From NCBI RefSeq assembly GCF_022921075.1, contig NZ_CP095050.1:1488001-1552000 (forward strand): a stretch of 64,000 bases of DNA, in the 5' to 3' direction. Position numbers and translations under genes: made by a program. Under the pieces are notes generated by a model that searched no databases, was not told the origin of the DNA, and worked only from the letters and a program-made list of their open reading frames with translations. The DNA is from Hymenobacter sp. 5317J-9 (lineage in GTDB: Bacteria; Bacteroidota; Bacteroidia; Cytophagales; Hymenobacteraceae). Shown here one piece after another: positions 1 to 12,309 of the stretch; the first letter of the stretch is position 1; every line of letters starts with the position of its first letter.

Positions 1-2
1 GC

Positions 3-1510
3 ACGGCCAGCCTCAGCATTGGGGGCAGCTACAACCAGCGCAACGGTGGCGCCACGCTGAAAACCGACGACACGGGCTCGGCCCTCAACAACCTCAACCA
101 GACCAACACGCTGCAGCAGAACGGCGGCAACATCACCGCCAACCTGGCCCTGACCGAGGCCTTGAGCCGGCAAGACCAGCTGCAGGGCAACTATACCATC
201 AACTACGCGCCCAACAACTCGAACAAGTACACCTACAACCTGGTGAACGGCGACACGCCCGAGCTGAACGAGTCGCTGAGCAACGTGTTTGACAACTATT
301 ACTTCACGCAGTCGGGCGGCCTGAGCTTCCGCCACAACACGCAGAAATTCCAGGGCAGCCTGGGCGTGGCGGGGCAGTATTCGGAACTGTACAGCGACGC
401 GCAGTACCCGCGGCCCAGCATTGGGCGCTACTACTTCGTGAACGTGCTGCCCAATGCCAACCTCAACTACCGCTTCACGCGGCAGAAAAACCTGCGCTTC
501 AACTACCGCACCAACACCAGTGCGCCCAGCGTGAGCCAGCTGCAGGCCGTGGTGAACAACTCCAACCCGCTGCAGCTCACCATCGGCAACCCCACGCTGC
601 GCCAGGAATACCAGCACTCGGTCAACTTCCGCTATTCGGCCTCGAACCCCGAGGTGTCGAGTAACTTTTTTGCTCTGCTGAACGGCTCCTACACCCAGAA
701 CCCCATTGCCAACCGCACCACCGTGGCCGCGCGCGAAACCACCGTGACACCCGACGGCGCCGACGCCATCCGGCTGCCCGCCGGCGGCCAGCTCACCCAG
801 CCCGTGAACCTGAGCCAGGAATACTCGGTGCGCTCGTTGGTGAGCTACGGCCGGCCCATCAAGCCCATCAAAACCAACGTGAACCTGAGCGCCAACGCCA
901 ACTTCACGCAACGGCCCGGCCTGGTGAACGGCGGCCTGAACTACGCCCGCTCGCCTTCGTTCGGCGCCGGCCTCACGCTGAGCTCCAACATCAGCCCCAA
1001 CCTGGATTTCACGGCCTCGACCACGTCGAACAAAAACTATGTGCGCAACACGCTGCAGTCGCGCCTCAACACCAGCTACTTCACCCAGGTGACGCGGGTG
1101 CGCCTGGGTTGGATTGTGGGCCCCGGTATCAACTTCCAAACCGACCTCGTGCACCAGTACTACGCGGGCTTGTCGTCGGGCTACAACCAGCCCTACGCGC
1201 TGTGGAACGCCAGCCTGGGCAAGAAGCTCTTCCCCGGGCAGCGCGGCGAAATCAAAATCTACGCCTTCGACCTGCTGGGCCAGAACCGCGCCATCCAGCG
1301 CAACGTGAGCGAGGCGTATTACGAAGACGTGCAAACCACCATTCTGCAGCGCTATTTCATGCTGATGTTCACCTACAACATCCGCAGCGGCAACGTGGTA
1401 GCGCCCACCGAGCCGGCCGACGGTCCGCGTCAGGGCCGTGGCTTCGGCCGGCCCGATGGGGCGGCCAGCCGGGCGGGGGCGGCGGATTTCCGGGTGGCGG
1501 CCGGCCGTAG
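3..1510 (+). CDS. Outer membrane beta-barrel protein, 3' part (apparent 1-base frameshift near the end)
   Basis: The open frame enters from the left edge, so the N-terminus is missing. About 500 residues remain, rich in Asn, Tyr, Arg and Ser with alternating polar/hydrophobic strands, as in the C-terminal barrel of TonB-receptor-like OMP_b-brl proteins of Bacteroidota. The barrel ends with a typical strand (RYFMLMFTYNIRSGN, about 1357-1400), followed by a Gly-rich tail. In the barrel frame the tail turns nonsensical after the G-run at 1458-1461 and runs to 1727, into the next gene. Adding one G gives DGGGQPGGGGGFPGGGRP and a stop at 1508-1510. I therefore end it at 1510. It probably sits in the outer membrane; its ligand is unknown. 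Confidence 0.75.
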
Positions 1511-1617
1511 GTTGGCCAGCGGGCCCGGCTCTGGCGGCCGAATTGCCCAAAATTCAGGTTCTTTGCAGCTTCCGGGCGGGAAGGGGCCGCGGTGGCCGCT
1601 TCCCGCCTGCGTAGCTT

Positions 1618-3927
1618 ATGCGAAATTCCGTTGCCTTGCTGCTCTTGCTGAGCGTGTTTTTATCGGGCCGGTTGGCGGCCCAGCCCACTACGCCGGCCGC
1701 CCGCCCCAGCGTGCCCGCTGCCTTTGATGTGGCCGGCTTGCACCTGGTATTGAATGAGGAAGCCAGGCGCCTGGTGCAGCAAAAGGCCGACGGCCTGAGC
1801 CGGCACCAGCCCTCGTTTCAGGCCCGCGTGAACCAGGCCGACGCCGCCTTTCCCATCATCGACCGGGTGCTGCGGGAGGAAGGCGTGCCGCTCGATTTCC
1901 GCTACCTGGTGCTGCAGGAAAGCGCCCTCATCGGCGATGCGCAAAGCGCGCACGAGGCCGTGGGTTACTGGCAGCTCAAGCGCGAAACCGCCACCGGGCT
2001 GGGCCTGGTGGTGAACGACGACGTGGACCAGCGCAAGCACTTGGTGGCCAGCACCCGCGCCGCCGCGCGCTACCTCAGCCAGAACAACAAGCCGCTGCAC
2101 AACTGGCTCAACGCCCTGCTTAGCTACTACACCGGCCCGAGCGGCGTGCAGCCCTACACCCTGCCGTCGGATTTCGACGCCACCGAAATGGCCATTACCG
2201 AAGCCACTTCGCCCTACGTGCTGATGTTTCTGGCCCACAAGGTAGCGTTCGAGCCGTTCTGTGGTTTGAACCCCACGCCGGCCCTGCGCTTGCAGGAGTT
2301 CCCCGCCGTGGCCGGCCAAACGCTGGAAGCCCAGGCCTTGGCCCTGCACGCCGACCCCGCCGCCCTGGCCAGCCACAACCGCTGGCTGCTGGCCGCCGCC
2401 GTGCCCGCCGACCGTCCTTACTCACTGGTGGTGCCCGTGGGCGACGTGACCCAGGCCGCCGGCATCGTGGCCAACCAGCGCCTGCAAACCAACGGCGAGC
2501 TGCTGGCCATGCCCGCCGTGGGCAACAACACGGCCGAAGTGCGCCTCAATAAGCTGCGTGCCCTCATTGCCCTGCCCGGCGAAACCACCGCCGACCTGGC
2601 CCGCCGCGGCCACCGCCGCCAGGGCGAATTCCTGCGCGACAACGAGCTGAAAGCTTTCGACGTGGCCGTGGCTGGCCGCCCGTATTTCCTGCAGCGCAAG
2701 CGCGATGTGGGCCCCGTGGAATACCACGTGCTGCAGCCCGGCGAGCGCATTTTCGACGTGGCCCAGAAGTACGGCATGCGCCAGAAAGCCATTTTGAATA
2801 AAAACCGCATGGCCCGCAACGAGGAGCTGCGCCCCGGCCGCCTGCTGTGGCTGCAGCACACCCGCCCCCGCGAGACCGCCGTGGAGTACCGCAGCCTGAC
2901 CGAAGCCGTGGCTCTGGAGCGGCCCAGCGCCGGTGCCGCCGCGGCCGACAACAACACCGACGTATTGCTGGACCAGGCCAACGCCCCCGTGGCCGAGCGC
3001 CGCGGCGTGGCCACCGAGAGCGGCCAGGTGAAAATCAAAACCAAAATCAAGACCGAAGACGGCAAAGTCAAAACCAAGCGCGTGGTGACCGAGGATGCCG
3101 ACGGCTGGGGCGAAACCCTGTCGACGGCTGCCGCCACGGCCACGCCCGCTGCCCCTGCTCCTTCGCCGGAAGTGGCGGTGGTGGCAGCCCCCGCGCCGGT
3201 GCGGCCCGCTGCCCCGGCCCCGCAGTACGTGCCCCTGCCCAAGCCCGCCCCCGCGCCGGTTTCGGAGCCGCTGGCCGACGAGCCGCCGGTGCAGCCTGAC
3301 CCGGCCCCAGTTGCGGCCGAGCCGGTGGCATCGCGCCCGGCCGTGGAGTACAAGCCGGCCCCCCGGCCCGCTGCAGTGCTGGCTCCCACTCCCGTAGCAC
3401 CAGCCCCCAAAGCGGTGGCGCCTGCTCCCAGGCCCGTGGTGCCCGTGGTGCCGGCAGAAGCCCCCGCTGCCCAGCCGGCCACACACCGGGTCGAAGCGCA
3501 CGAATCAGTATACTCGGTGGCCCGGCGCTACAACATTCCGCCCGCCACCCTCATGGCCCTCAACAACCTCACGCCCGCCTCCGGGCTGGTCATTGGGCAG
3601 GTGCTGGTGCTGAAGGCGGAAGCTGCCCAAGCTGCCGCCGTTGCGCCAGCCGCTACGGCGCCCGCGCCACGGCCGGCTCCTGTGGCCCGTCCGGCGGCTG
3701 CGGGTGCCAATCCGGCGCTGTATGTGCCCAAAGCGGCAGCCACGGCACCCCCAGCCACTGCCTCCGCCACCCAGCACACCGTGGCCAAAGGCGAAACATT
3801 GTACAGCATTGCCCGCCTCTACAAAGTCACGGTGGCCGACCTGCAAACGTGGAACGGCAAAGCCGATACTGACACATCAGCCAAAATAGGAGAGGTGTTG
3901 CGAATAGCGCCTGAGGTTGCTAGGTAG
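1618..3927 (+). CDS. Membrane-bound lytic murein transglycosylase with three LysM domains (MltD-like)
   Basis: A 769-residue protein. Residues 1-22 form a signal peptide ending LAAQ. A transglycosylase SLT domain follows: VLQESAL carries the probable catalytic Glu at residue 101, and YWQLKRETA and LLSYYTGP are further family motifs. LysM domains lie at about 368-412, 622-665 and 719-765. A long Ala/Pro-rich linker of low complexity separates LysM 1 and 2. It should cleave peptidoglycan glycan strands in the periplasm while the LysM repeats hold it on the wall. The start at 1618 directly precedes the signal peptide. The outer membrane gene upstream ends about 108 bases before it. Confidence 0.88.
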   Translation: MRNSVALLLLLSVFLSGRLAAQPTTPAARPSVPAAFDVAGLHLVLNEEARRLVQQKADGLSRHQPSFQARVNQADAAFPIIDRVLREEGVPLDFRYLVLQESALIGDAQSAHEAVGYWQLKRETATGLGLVVNDDVDQRKHLVASTRAAARYLSQNNKPLHNWLNALLSYYTGPSGVQPYTLPSDFDATEMAITEATSPYVLMFLAHKVAFEPFCGLNPTPALRLQEFPAVAGQTLEAQALALHADPAALASHNRWLLAAAVPADRPYSLVVPVGDVTQAAGIVANQRLQTNGELLAMPAVGNNTAEVRLNKLRALIALPGETTADLARRGHRRQGEFLRDNELKAFDVAVAGRPYFLQRKRDVGPVEYHVLQPGERIFDVAQKYGMRQKAILNKNRMARNEELRPGRLLWLQHTRPRETAVEYRSLTEAVALERPSAGAAAADNNTDVLLDQANAPVAERRGVATESGQVKIKTKIKTEDGKVKTKRVVTEDADGWGETLSTAAATATPAAPAPSPEVAVVAAPAPVRPAAPAPQYVPLPKPAPAPVSEPLADEPPVQPDPAPVAAEPVASRPAVEYKPAPRPAAVLAPTPVAPAPKAVAPAPRPVVPVVPAEAPAAQPATHRVEAHESVYSVARRYNIPPATLMALNNLTPASGLVIGQVLVLKAEAAQAAAVAPAATAPAPRPAPVARPAAAGANPALYVPKAAATAPPATASATQHTVAKGETLYSIARLYKVTVADLQTWNGKADTDTSAKIGEVLRIAPEVAR

Positions 3928-3955
3928 TCAATTGTGCCCACCGTACAGGCCCCCA

Positions 3956-4654
3956 TCAGGCATTGAGCTGTTCGCTTCCTAAAGCTACCAGTTGGTGCAG
4001 AGTGGTCAGCAGCGAATCAACCGTGGCATCTCGGCTCATCACCGCCTCGACCAATTCCTCCTTGTTGGCCTGCCTCAACACTTCGGCGCATTGGTCCGAA
4101 ATATATGTTCGGACATCAGCCGCCGCCGAAGCTACCTCCTCGACAAGTGAAGCCCTTTCCTCGCATACATATACAATGTCCTCCCAATCGTGGCTTAGGC
4201 GCAGGTCCGTGGCTCGGCTCTGCCGGGCGCAGAACTTCGTGGCCAGCAAGTAGGCCGGATGCAGAATCTTGATGGTCGTACCGTCGGGCAAGAGGTAGGG
4301 TTGGGCCGTGGCCATGCCGGGCGGATACCACGGGTTGCTAAAGCCCAACACAGTTGCCTCCGTGGGCATCATGTCGACGGGCACGCCTTGGTATTCCCAA
4401 CGAATTTGGACGCCGCTCTCCGTATCGTGGCGAAACCCACGAGCTCGTAGCCGCTCTTCCATGGCGGCAAATGCCCCGTAAGATGCCAACTCGATGATGC
4501 AATCGACATCATCGGTGGGCCTGGAGATGGGGGCGGCGGGCCGGCTAGCGTATAGCCCAATGGTGGCGCCGCCCACAAATACCACTTCGGGGAGCATATC
4601 GCCTAAGCCGTGGGCAACGGCTTGCAAAGCGGCGGTGTTATGTAGTTCTGCCAT
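3956..4654 (-). CDS. Nucleotidyltransferase-fold protein, AbiEii/MNT-like, possible toxin of a two-gene system
   Basis: A 232-residue cytoplasmic protein. It shows the nucleotidyltransferase signature: a Gly-Gly pair at residues 28-29 (FVGGATIGLY), then TDDVD at 47-51 giving the metal-binding D-x-D, and a later VPVDMMP that could supply the third carboxylate. The segment AYLLATKFCARQSRATD, followed by HDWEDIVYV, resembles the C-terminal part of AbiEii-type proteins. Its start lies 17 bases inside the upstream regulator gene on the same strand, so the two are probably translated together. AbiEii proteins are toxins or abortive-infection effectors, but other members of this fold are antibiotic- or tRNA-modifying enzymes. 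The toxin role is inferred only from fold and gene pairing. Confidence 0.7.
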   Translation of the reverse strand: MAELHNTAALQAVAHGLGDMLPEVVFVGGATIGLYASRPAAPISRPTDDVDCIIELASYGAFAAMEERLRARGFRHDTESGVQIRWEYQGVPVDMMPTEATVLGFSNPWYPPGMATAQPYLLPDGTTIKILHPAYLLATKFCARQSRATDLRLSHDWEDIVYVCEERASLVEEVASAAADVRTYISDQCAEVLRQANKEELVEAVMSRDATVDSLLTTLHQLVALGSEQLNA

Positions 4655-5183
4655 GTAGTAGGTATTTCTTTAGCCAGTCTTGGGCCAGCGCAATTTCCCG
4701 GGCGCGGCCCACGCGAAGGGCATCAACCAGCGCCAGCAAAGAATATAAAATGGCGTCTTGCCGAGCCGCTGCAGGCACCGAAGGATACAGCGGCGTGATG
4801 GTTTCGCCCCGGACCTCTCCGTCCGGACTGGGCCACACGTACACGTCCTGGCTGCGAATCAGTTGCTTAAGCGGTGGCGCCGAGTGCGCCGTGGGCATGC
4901 CCCGGTGTATCGGTCCGGGCTCCGCAGGAAACACGTAGCGTAAGCCGTAGCACAAGAACTCCAGCAGGGCCTGCGGATGCACCTGCGACTTGCCTTGGGC
5001 CACCAAACGCGCAACGCGGCTGCGGCGCAGAGACGCCGACACCTCCGACTGGCTCATGCCCAGCGAAGCTGCCAAAGAAACCTGATGCATGCCCAGCGAA
5101 GATTTGTCCGGGGTATGGTCTAGGCTGACGAGCTTCAATAGGACCACTACGTCCTGAGGACGCATGCCTTTATGTTCCGCCAT
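4638..5183 (-). CDS. Helix-turn-helix regulator paired with the nucleotidyltransferase
   Basis: A 181-residue protein. Residues about 10-70 form a predicted winged or MarR-like helix-turn-helix (VVLLKLVSLDH, then SLAASLGMSQSEVSASLRR as the recognition region). The C-terminal half is unassigned. It is the first gene of a two-gene unit and overlaps the nucleotidyltransferase start by 17 bases. A perfect 14-bp inverted repeat begins 12 bases upstream of its start codon, which fits autorepression of the pair. Regulator first and effector second, overlapping, is the layout of type IV-like toxin-antitoxin units such as AbiE. I cannot assign it to AbiEi by sequence. Confidence 0.68.
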   Translation of the reverse strand: MAEHKGMRPQDVVVLLKLVSLDHTPDKSSLGMHQVSLAASLGMSQSEVSASLRRSRVARLVAQGKSQVHPQALLEFLCYGLRYVFPAEPGPIHRGMPTAHSAPPLKQLIRSQDVYVWPSPDGEVRGETITPLYPSVPAAARQDAILYSLLALVDALRVGRAREIALAQDWLKKYLLHGRTT

Positions 5184-5194
5184 GTTAACTAGTT

Positions 5195-5227
5195 TTATTG
5201 CGTATCGCGATTTGCGATACGCAATAA
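5195..5227. promoter_or_regulatory. Perfect 14-bp inverted repeat, probable operator of the regulator/nucleotidyltransferase pair
   Basis: Arms TTATTGCGTATCGC (5195-5208) and its exact reverse complement (5214-5227) are separated by GATTT. The right half of the intergenic region is AT-rich, unlike the surroundings. The site begins 12 bases from the start of the minus-strand regulator at 5183 and lies 124 bases before dnaE. A hairpin terminator is unlikely because it sits upstream, not downstream, of the minus-strand genes and lacks a clear T-run. Confidence 0.7.
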
Positions 5228-5350
5228 TAAGGCCTTTTTCATTATAGCAAAAGTTTGAGCCTGCCTACGGATGGCGGTAACTTTACCAAAAGCCGTTTGC
5301 ATAACCGGCCGGATTTAAATGATTCGAACGGTTGTTAACCAAAATAAAAA

Positions 5351-9064
<3,714 letters not shown>

Positions 9065-9073
9065 CAAGCATCT

Positions 9074-9124
9074 CTAGAAAAGAAAAGGGCCGCTCTTACC
9101 GGGAGCATCCCTTTTCTTTTCTAG
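9074..9124. terminator. Bidirectional hairpin terminator between dnaE and the convergent T9SS protein gene
   Basis: A perfect 16-bp inverted repeat, CTAGAAAAGAAAAGGG (9074-9089) and its complement (9109-9124), with a 19-base loop. It starts 9 bases after the dnaE stop and ends 8 bases from the stop of the facing gene, so it can serve both. Confidence 0.75.
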
Positions 9125-9132
9125 GGAATAAT

Positions 9133-9906
9133 TCAGTCTTGTTTTTCAAGCCGGCCCTGGTAAGTGGCTTTAGGGGTGACGACGCGATAAAAGTACTGGC
9201 CTGCCGGCAGCGCAGAAAGGTCGGTTTGCAGCGGGGTCAACTCGCCGTGTTGGTAGACCTGGTATTTTTCGGTGCGCACCACTTTGCCCGCGGCCGTGAG
9301 AATGGTGATTTCGGCCGTGGCCGGCAGGGGGGCAGGCAGCGCAAAAGTGAGGACGTTTTGCGCCGGCTGCGGGTAGGTGAGCAGGGAAGCATTGCCGGAA
9401 GCCATGAGAAACGGCGTGGCCGAGCTGCTGGTGGGCACCGCGGAAATGATGAAGCCCACGCCTTTTACCAGCGTCAGGGGCTGCTGCGCAAATGCCTCGA
9501 AACTGGCGTAATCGTCGGTGCCGGCCGGCATGTACAATCTCAACACGCACCAATCGGGACCAAACAATGGTGAGCCGGTAAAAAATAATGTATCGGTTGG
9601 CGTTGCCCTATTGTACATCTTCGCGGCGTAGATACTGGAAACATCAAAGCTGAAGTGCGCTTGCAGCGCATTAACTGCTGCAGGCGTGAGGAAGGCGGTA
9701 AGCGGCCCTTCGTTGCCCAAGGGGTTACCCACGGCCGCCAGATTGATGACGGACCGGTCAAATGTCACCGAAAGCTGGTGATTGAGCCGCCGGGGGCGTC
9801 CCAATGAGTCGTATACCATGGTGGTGGGGGGGCGTTGGGCCCAGGCGGCAGAGCTGCCAAGTAGCAGCAGTAGCAACAAACGAAACCAAGCGTAGTGGTA
9901 TGGCAT
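9133..9906 (-). CDS. Secreted protein with type IX secretion C-terminal sorting domain
   Basis: A 257-residue protein with an N-terminal signal peptide (about 1-23, ending AWAQ). The last 85 or so residues form a Por-type sorting domain: LLTYPQPAQNVLTF, then AEITILTAAGKVVR, then LPAGQYFYRVVT. This domain directs Bacteroidota proteins through the type IX system to the surface or medium. The central region (about 24-170) matches no family I recognise. Its stop faces dnaE across a shared terminator. Genes for the secretion machinery are not in this window. Confidence 0.8.
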   Translation of the reverse strand: MPYHYAWFRLLLLLLLGSSAAWAQRPPTTMVYDSLGRPRRLNHQLSVTFDRSVINLAAVGNPLGNEGPLTAFLTPAAVNALQAHFSFDVSSIYAAKMYNRATPTDTLFFTGSPLFGPDWCVLRLYMPAGTDDYASFEAFAQQPLTLVKGVGFIISAVPTSSSATPFLMASGNASLLTYPQPAQNVLTFALPAPLPATAEITILTAAGKVVRTEKYQVYQHGELTPLQTDLSALPAGQYFYRVVTPKATYQGRLEKQD

Positions 9907-9983
9907 AGGAAGGGGGGATGTAAGAAAATTGTGGAATTGCTACATAGCAAAAAACGAACCGTAATCTGCACAGGTGCATCAGT

Positions 9984-10017
9984 ATAATGCTACCCCCTGG
10001 ATAATGCTACCCCCTGG
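9984..10017. repeat. Exact 17-bp tandem duplication
   Basis: ATAATGCTACCCCCTGG occurs twice back to back (9984-10000 and 10001-10017) in the 293-base intergenic stretch between the T9SS protein gene and thioredoxin. It looks like a recent slippage or duplication. No function can be inferred. Confidence 0.8.
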
Positions 10018-10140
10018 CCATTGGCTTGGTCAAACCCTCGCTTCGCCGAGGTATCGGGTCCATTCGCGCTCATGACTGAGGCGGGAAATCAACCGGGCTG
10101 AACTTTCCCCCGTTAGACATGTTAAGCATCCAATATCTGC

Positions 10141-10148
10141 TACCTTGC
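10141..10148 (+). promoter_or_regulatory. Putative -7 box for thioredoxin
   Basis: TACCTTGC resembles the Bacteroidota -7 consensus TAnnTTTG with the final positions altered. Transcription would start near 10155, 45 bases before the ATG at 10200. This favours that start over the in-frame ATG at 10119, which lies upstream of the box. Confidence 0.4.
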
Positions 10149-10199
10149 GGCCCCTTTGGCCGTACCGCCAGAGCATCATTAACCCCAACCCAAATTGAA

Positions 10200-10529
10200 A
10201 TGGGACACAAAGCAATTGAAATAACCGACGCCAACTTCGACGAAATCATTGGCGGCGACAAGCCGGTTCTGGTAGACTTCTGGGCCGAGTGGTGCGGCCC
10301 CTGCCGCATGGTAGGCCCCGTGGTAGAGGAGCTGGCCGGCGAATACGAAGGCAAAGTGGTAGTTGGCAAAGTCGATGTCGACGCCAACCCCCAGACGTCG
10401 ATGAAGTTTGGCATCCGCAGCATCCCCACGCTGCTGGTGTTCAAGAACGGTCAGATTGTCGACAAGCAAGTGGGCGCCGTGCCCAAGCACGTGCTTGCCC
10501 AGAAACTCGAAGCCCAGGTAACGGCCTAA
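10200..10529 (+). CDS. trxA: Thioredoxin
   Basis: A 109-residue protein with the redox motif WCGPC in [12 protein letters not shown], the downstream PTLLVFKNG containing the cis-Pro, and a typical C-terminal helix. It reduces protein disulfides in the cytoplasm. An in-frame ATG at 10119 would add 27 residues (MLSIQYLL...) that no thioredoxin has and that lie over the likely promoter, so I use 10200. A strong terminator follows 21 bases after the stop. Confidence 0.95.
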   Translation: MGHKAIEITDANFDEIIGGDKPVLVDFWAEWCGPCRMVGPVVEELAGEYEGKVVVGKVDVDANPQTSMKFGIRSIPTLLVFKNGQIVDKQVGAVPKHVLAQKLEAQVTA

Positions 10530-10550
10530 TTCCCGTTGCCCATTCATAGG

Positions 10551-10585
10551 AAAAGCCCCTTGCCGTGTTGGCAAGGGGCTTTTTT
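10551..10585. terminator. Rho-independent terminator after thioredoxin, probably bidirectional
   Basis: AAAAGCCCCTTGCC and GGCAAGGGGCTTTT pair perfectly around a GTGTT loop and are followed by a T-run. The A-run at the left end lets it work also for the convergent minus-strand gene ending at 10610. Confidence 0.9.
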
Positions 10586-10609
10586 GTTGGGGTGTTTTGG
10601 CGAAAAGGG

Positions 10610-10996
10610 TTAGTCGTGGGTGTGGCTGCGGCGGGCGCGGGCGCTCAGCTTGGCGCGCATCTTCATCTGTTTCTGGTGCGAGTGCAGCTGGCGCTTGAGT
10701 TGGCGGGGCGAGGTCACGGTTTTGCTTTCCTCCATGCCCAGCACCACCAGCATCAGGTGTTCGAGCTTGTTGCCTAGGCGGTGCGACTTCACCGAAAGCT
10801 TTTTCATCTTGGAAACCTGCTTCGTCGCGGTGGCTTGCTCACGGGCGGCGGCTTTTTGGGCGCGCACAGCGGCTTTGCGCTGCACCTCGGTGGGACTGTC
10901 GGGCGTCGCCTTGGCGCGGGCCGTAGCGGCCTGCGCGGCACCGCAAGCGAAGAGGAAAAAACCGCTTAGAAGAAGGGAGAGTAGTTGTTTTTTCAT
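10610..10996 (-). CDS. Small basic exported protein of unknown function
   Basis: A 128-residue protein starting MKKQLLSLLLSGFFLFACG. This is a signal peptide, possibly with a lipobox (LFACG), followed by a region very rich in Ala, Lys, Arg and Gln, probably helical. It contains KLEHLMLVVLGMEES and ends RRSHTHD. I choose the ATG at 10996 over an in-frame ATG at 11086 because the signal peptide begins there. I recognise no family. It faces thioredoxin across a shared terminator. Confidence 0.65.
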   Translation of the reverse strand: MKKQLLSLLLSGFFLFACGAAQAATARAKATPDSPTEVQRKAAVRAQKAAAREQATATKQVSKMKKLSVKSHRLGNKLEHLMLVVLGMEESKTVTSPRQLKRQLHSHQKQMKMRAKLSARARRSHTHD

Positions 10997-11126
10997 CGGA
11001 GAGAAGATTGAGGTGAAACCGCGCCGTGCCGCGAGGAGCCTGCCAATAGGATGATGCGACGGCTGGAGTGAAGGCGAATGTAGCAATCGGTAAATATTTA
11101 CGCAAAATATTTCAATGGCATAGGTA

Positions 11127-11161
11127 TAAAAAATCCCTGCATCTGAAAAGATGCAGGGATT
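11127..11161 (-). terminator. Rho-independent terminator of the 11211-11534 gene
   Basis: A perfect 13-bp stem, AATCCCTGCATCT (11132-11144) and its complement (11149-11161), closes a GAAA tetraloop. On the minus strand it is followed by a run of T (A-run at 11127-11131 on the plus strand). Confidence 0.88.
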
Positions 11162-11210
11162 AACGGTTGATTTTGCAATGATTACAAAACCGGTGGCGTG
11201 GCGGAATTAA

Positions 11211-11534
11211 CTACCGACGCACCTGAGCGTCGTGCCGCTGGCGATGAATGGCCCGGCTGGCTTTGTGCTCGTCGCGGCGGATGTCCTGGCGCTCGTCGCG
11301 CGTCACCACCCCGTCGGCCTTGGCCGCTTGCTTGTCTTGGCGAATGTCGGCTTCGCGGGCTTTGAGGCGGGCGGCCTCGGCGCGGGTGAGGTCGCCGCTG
11401 GCCACGCCGTTGCGAATGCGGGCGCGCTCGTTGCGCTGGCGGGCGGTGATGCCGGGTGTGGTTTGGGCCGAGGCGGCGTGGGAAGCGGCAAGCAGCCCGA
11501 GGGCGGCTGCGAGGGAAAACAAGGTCTTTTTCAT
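11211..11534 (-). CDS. Small secreted charged protein, unknown function
   Basis: A 107-residue protein with a signal peptide at 1-24 (ending ASAQ). The mature part is highly charged and helical, rich in Arg, Ala, Asp and Gln. It has two similar segments, ARIRNGVASGDLTRAEAARL and KADGVVTRDERQDI, that read like paired helix-loop-helix units. I have the impression this type is common in Hymenobacter, but its role is not known to me. It has its own terminator just downstream. Confidence 0.65.
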   Translation of the reverse strand: MKKTLFSLAAALGLLAASHAASAQTTPGITARQRNERARIRNGVASGDLTRAEAARLKAREADIRQDKQAAKADGVVTRDERQDIRRDEHKASRAIHRQRHDAQVRR

Positions 11535-11726
11535 GAATGCAGGGGGAATAAGTTGTGGAACAGTGCGGGTTGGAGGGCCAGGGCGCCCCGGGGTTTAATG
11601 ACGCCGCCAACCGCTGGCCCAACCTGCTCCTTGGGGGCCTGAAAATGGCAACGCTTTCAGCCAACTATGGGACGCCGAGTCGCGTAGGAGGCTCAATCAT
11701 TTCTCACCCTTTTTTTCTCTTTCAAC

Positions 11727-12179
11727 ATGAAACGCATCCTTGGTTTCCTCGTTTCCCTGAGCCTGTTGGGCGGCACGGCCGCCGTGGCCCAAACCACCAT
11801 GCCGGCCCAGACTCCGCCGGCCACCATGTCGAGCAGCAGCTCGACGAAAATGACGACGACGAAGACGACGCAGCCCGCCACGAAAGTGACCACGAAATCG
11901 AGCACGATGCAGAACCCGGCGGGCATGTCGAAATCGAGCACCATGACAAAGAGCTCGGGCACGATGAGCAAGTCGAGCACCATGACCACGCCCTCGGGCA
12001 TGACCAAAACCTCGTCCACGTCGAGCAGCACCCGCCTGAAGGCCGACGGCACCGCCGACATGCGCTACAAGGAAAACAAGATGACCAAAACCACCGGCCC
12101 CATGAAGGCCGACGGCACGCCCGATATGCGCTACAAAGCCAACAAAACGACCGTGAAAACGACCAAGGCCAAGATGTAG
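11727..12179 (+). CDS. Secreted low-complexity protein with duplicated KADGTxDMRYKxNK motif
   Basis: A 150-residue protein. A signal peptide (1-22, ending AVAQ) is followed by about 80 residues made almost only of Ser, Thr, Met, Lys and Pro, with SKSSTMT-like repeats. The end carries two copies of a motif, LKADGTADMRYKENK and MKADGTPDMRYKANK, separated by a short MTKTTGP spacer. It is likely extended and cationic outside the inner membrane. No family with known function is recognised. A strong terminator follows. Confidence 0.65.
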   Translation: MKRILGFLVSLSLLGGTAAVAQTTMPAQTPPATMSSSSSTKMTTTKTTQPATKVTTKSSTMQNPAGMSKSSTMTKSSGTMSKSSTMTTPSGMTKTSSTSSSTRLKADGTADMRYKENKMTKTTGPMKADGTPDMRYKANKTTVKTTKAKM

Positions 12180-12197
12180 AATCGGCTTGGTTTTCAG

Positions 12198-12232
12198 AAA
12201 AGCCCTTGCCTGCGCAGGCAAGGGCTTTTTTT
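12198..12232 (+). terminator. Rho-independent terminator
   Basis: AGCCCTTGCCTG (12201-12212) pairs with CAGGCAAGGGCT (12215-12226), is flanked by an A-run on the left and followed by seven T. It ends the 11727-12179 transcript. The left A-run would also allow termination from the other side. Confidence 0.88.
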
Positions 12233-12275
12233 GTGCCTGCCGGGGCCACAAGCCAAGGCTCTATCCTGGCGGCCC

Positions 12276-12283
12276 TAACTTGC
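12276..12283 (+). promoter_or_regulatory. Putative -7 box for the Xaa-Pro aminopeptidase gene
   Basis: TAACTTGC, a variant of TAnnTTTG, lies 26 bases upstream of the ATG at 12310 and just after the preceding terminator. It implies a leader of about 20 bases and argues against the in-frame upstream start at 12187. Confidence 0.4.
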
Positions 12284-12309
12284 GGCTCCCATTCCAACCA
12301 ACCCGTCCC

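Noticed and set aside
10119..10199. Upstream start for thioredoxin
   Set aside because: It adds 27 residues foreign to thioredoxins and lies over the predicted promoter.
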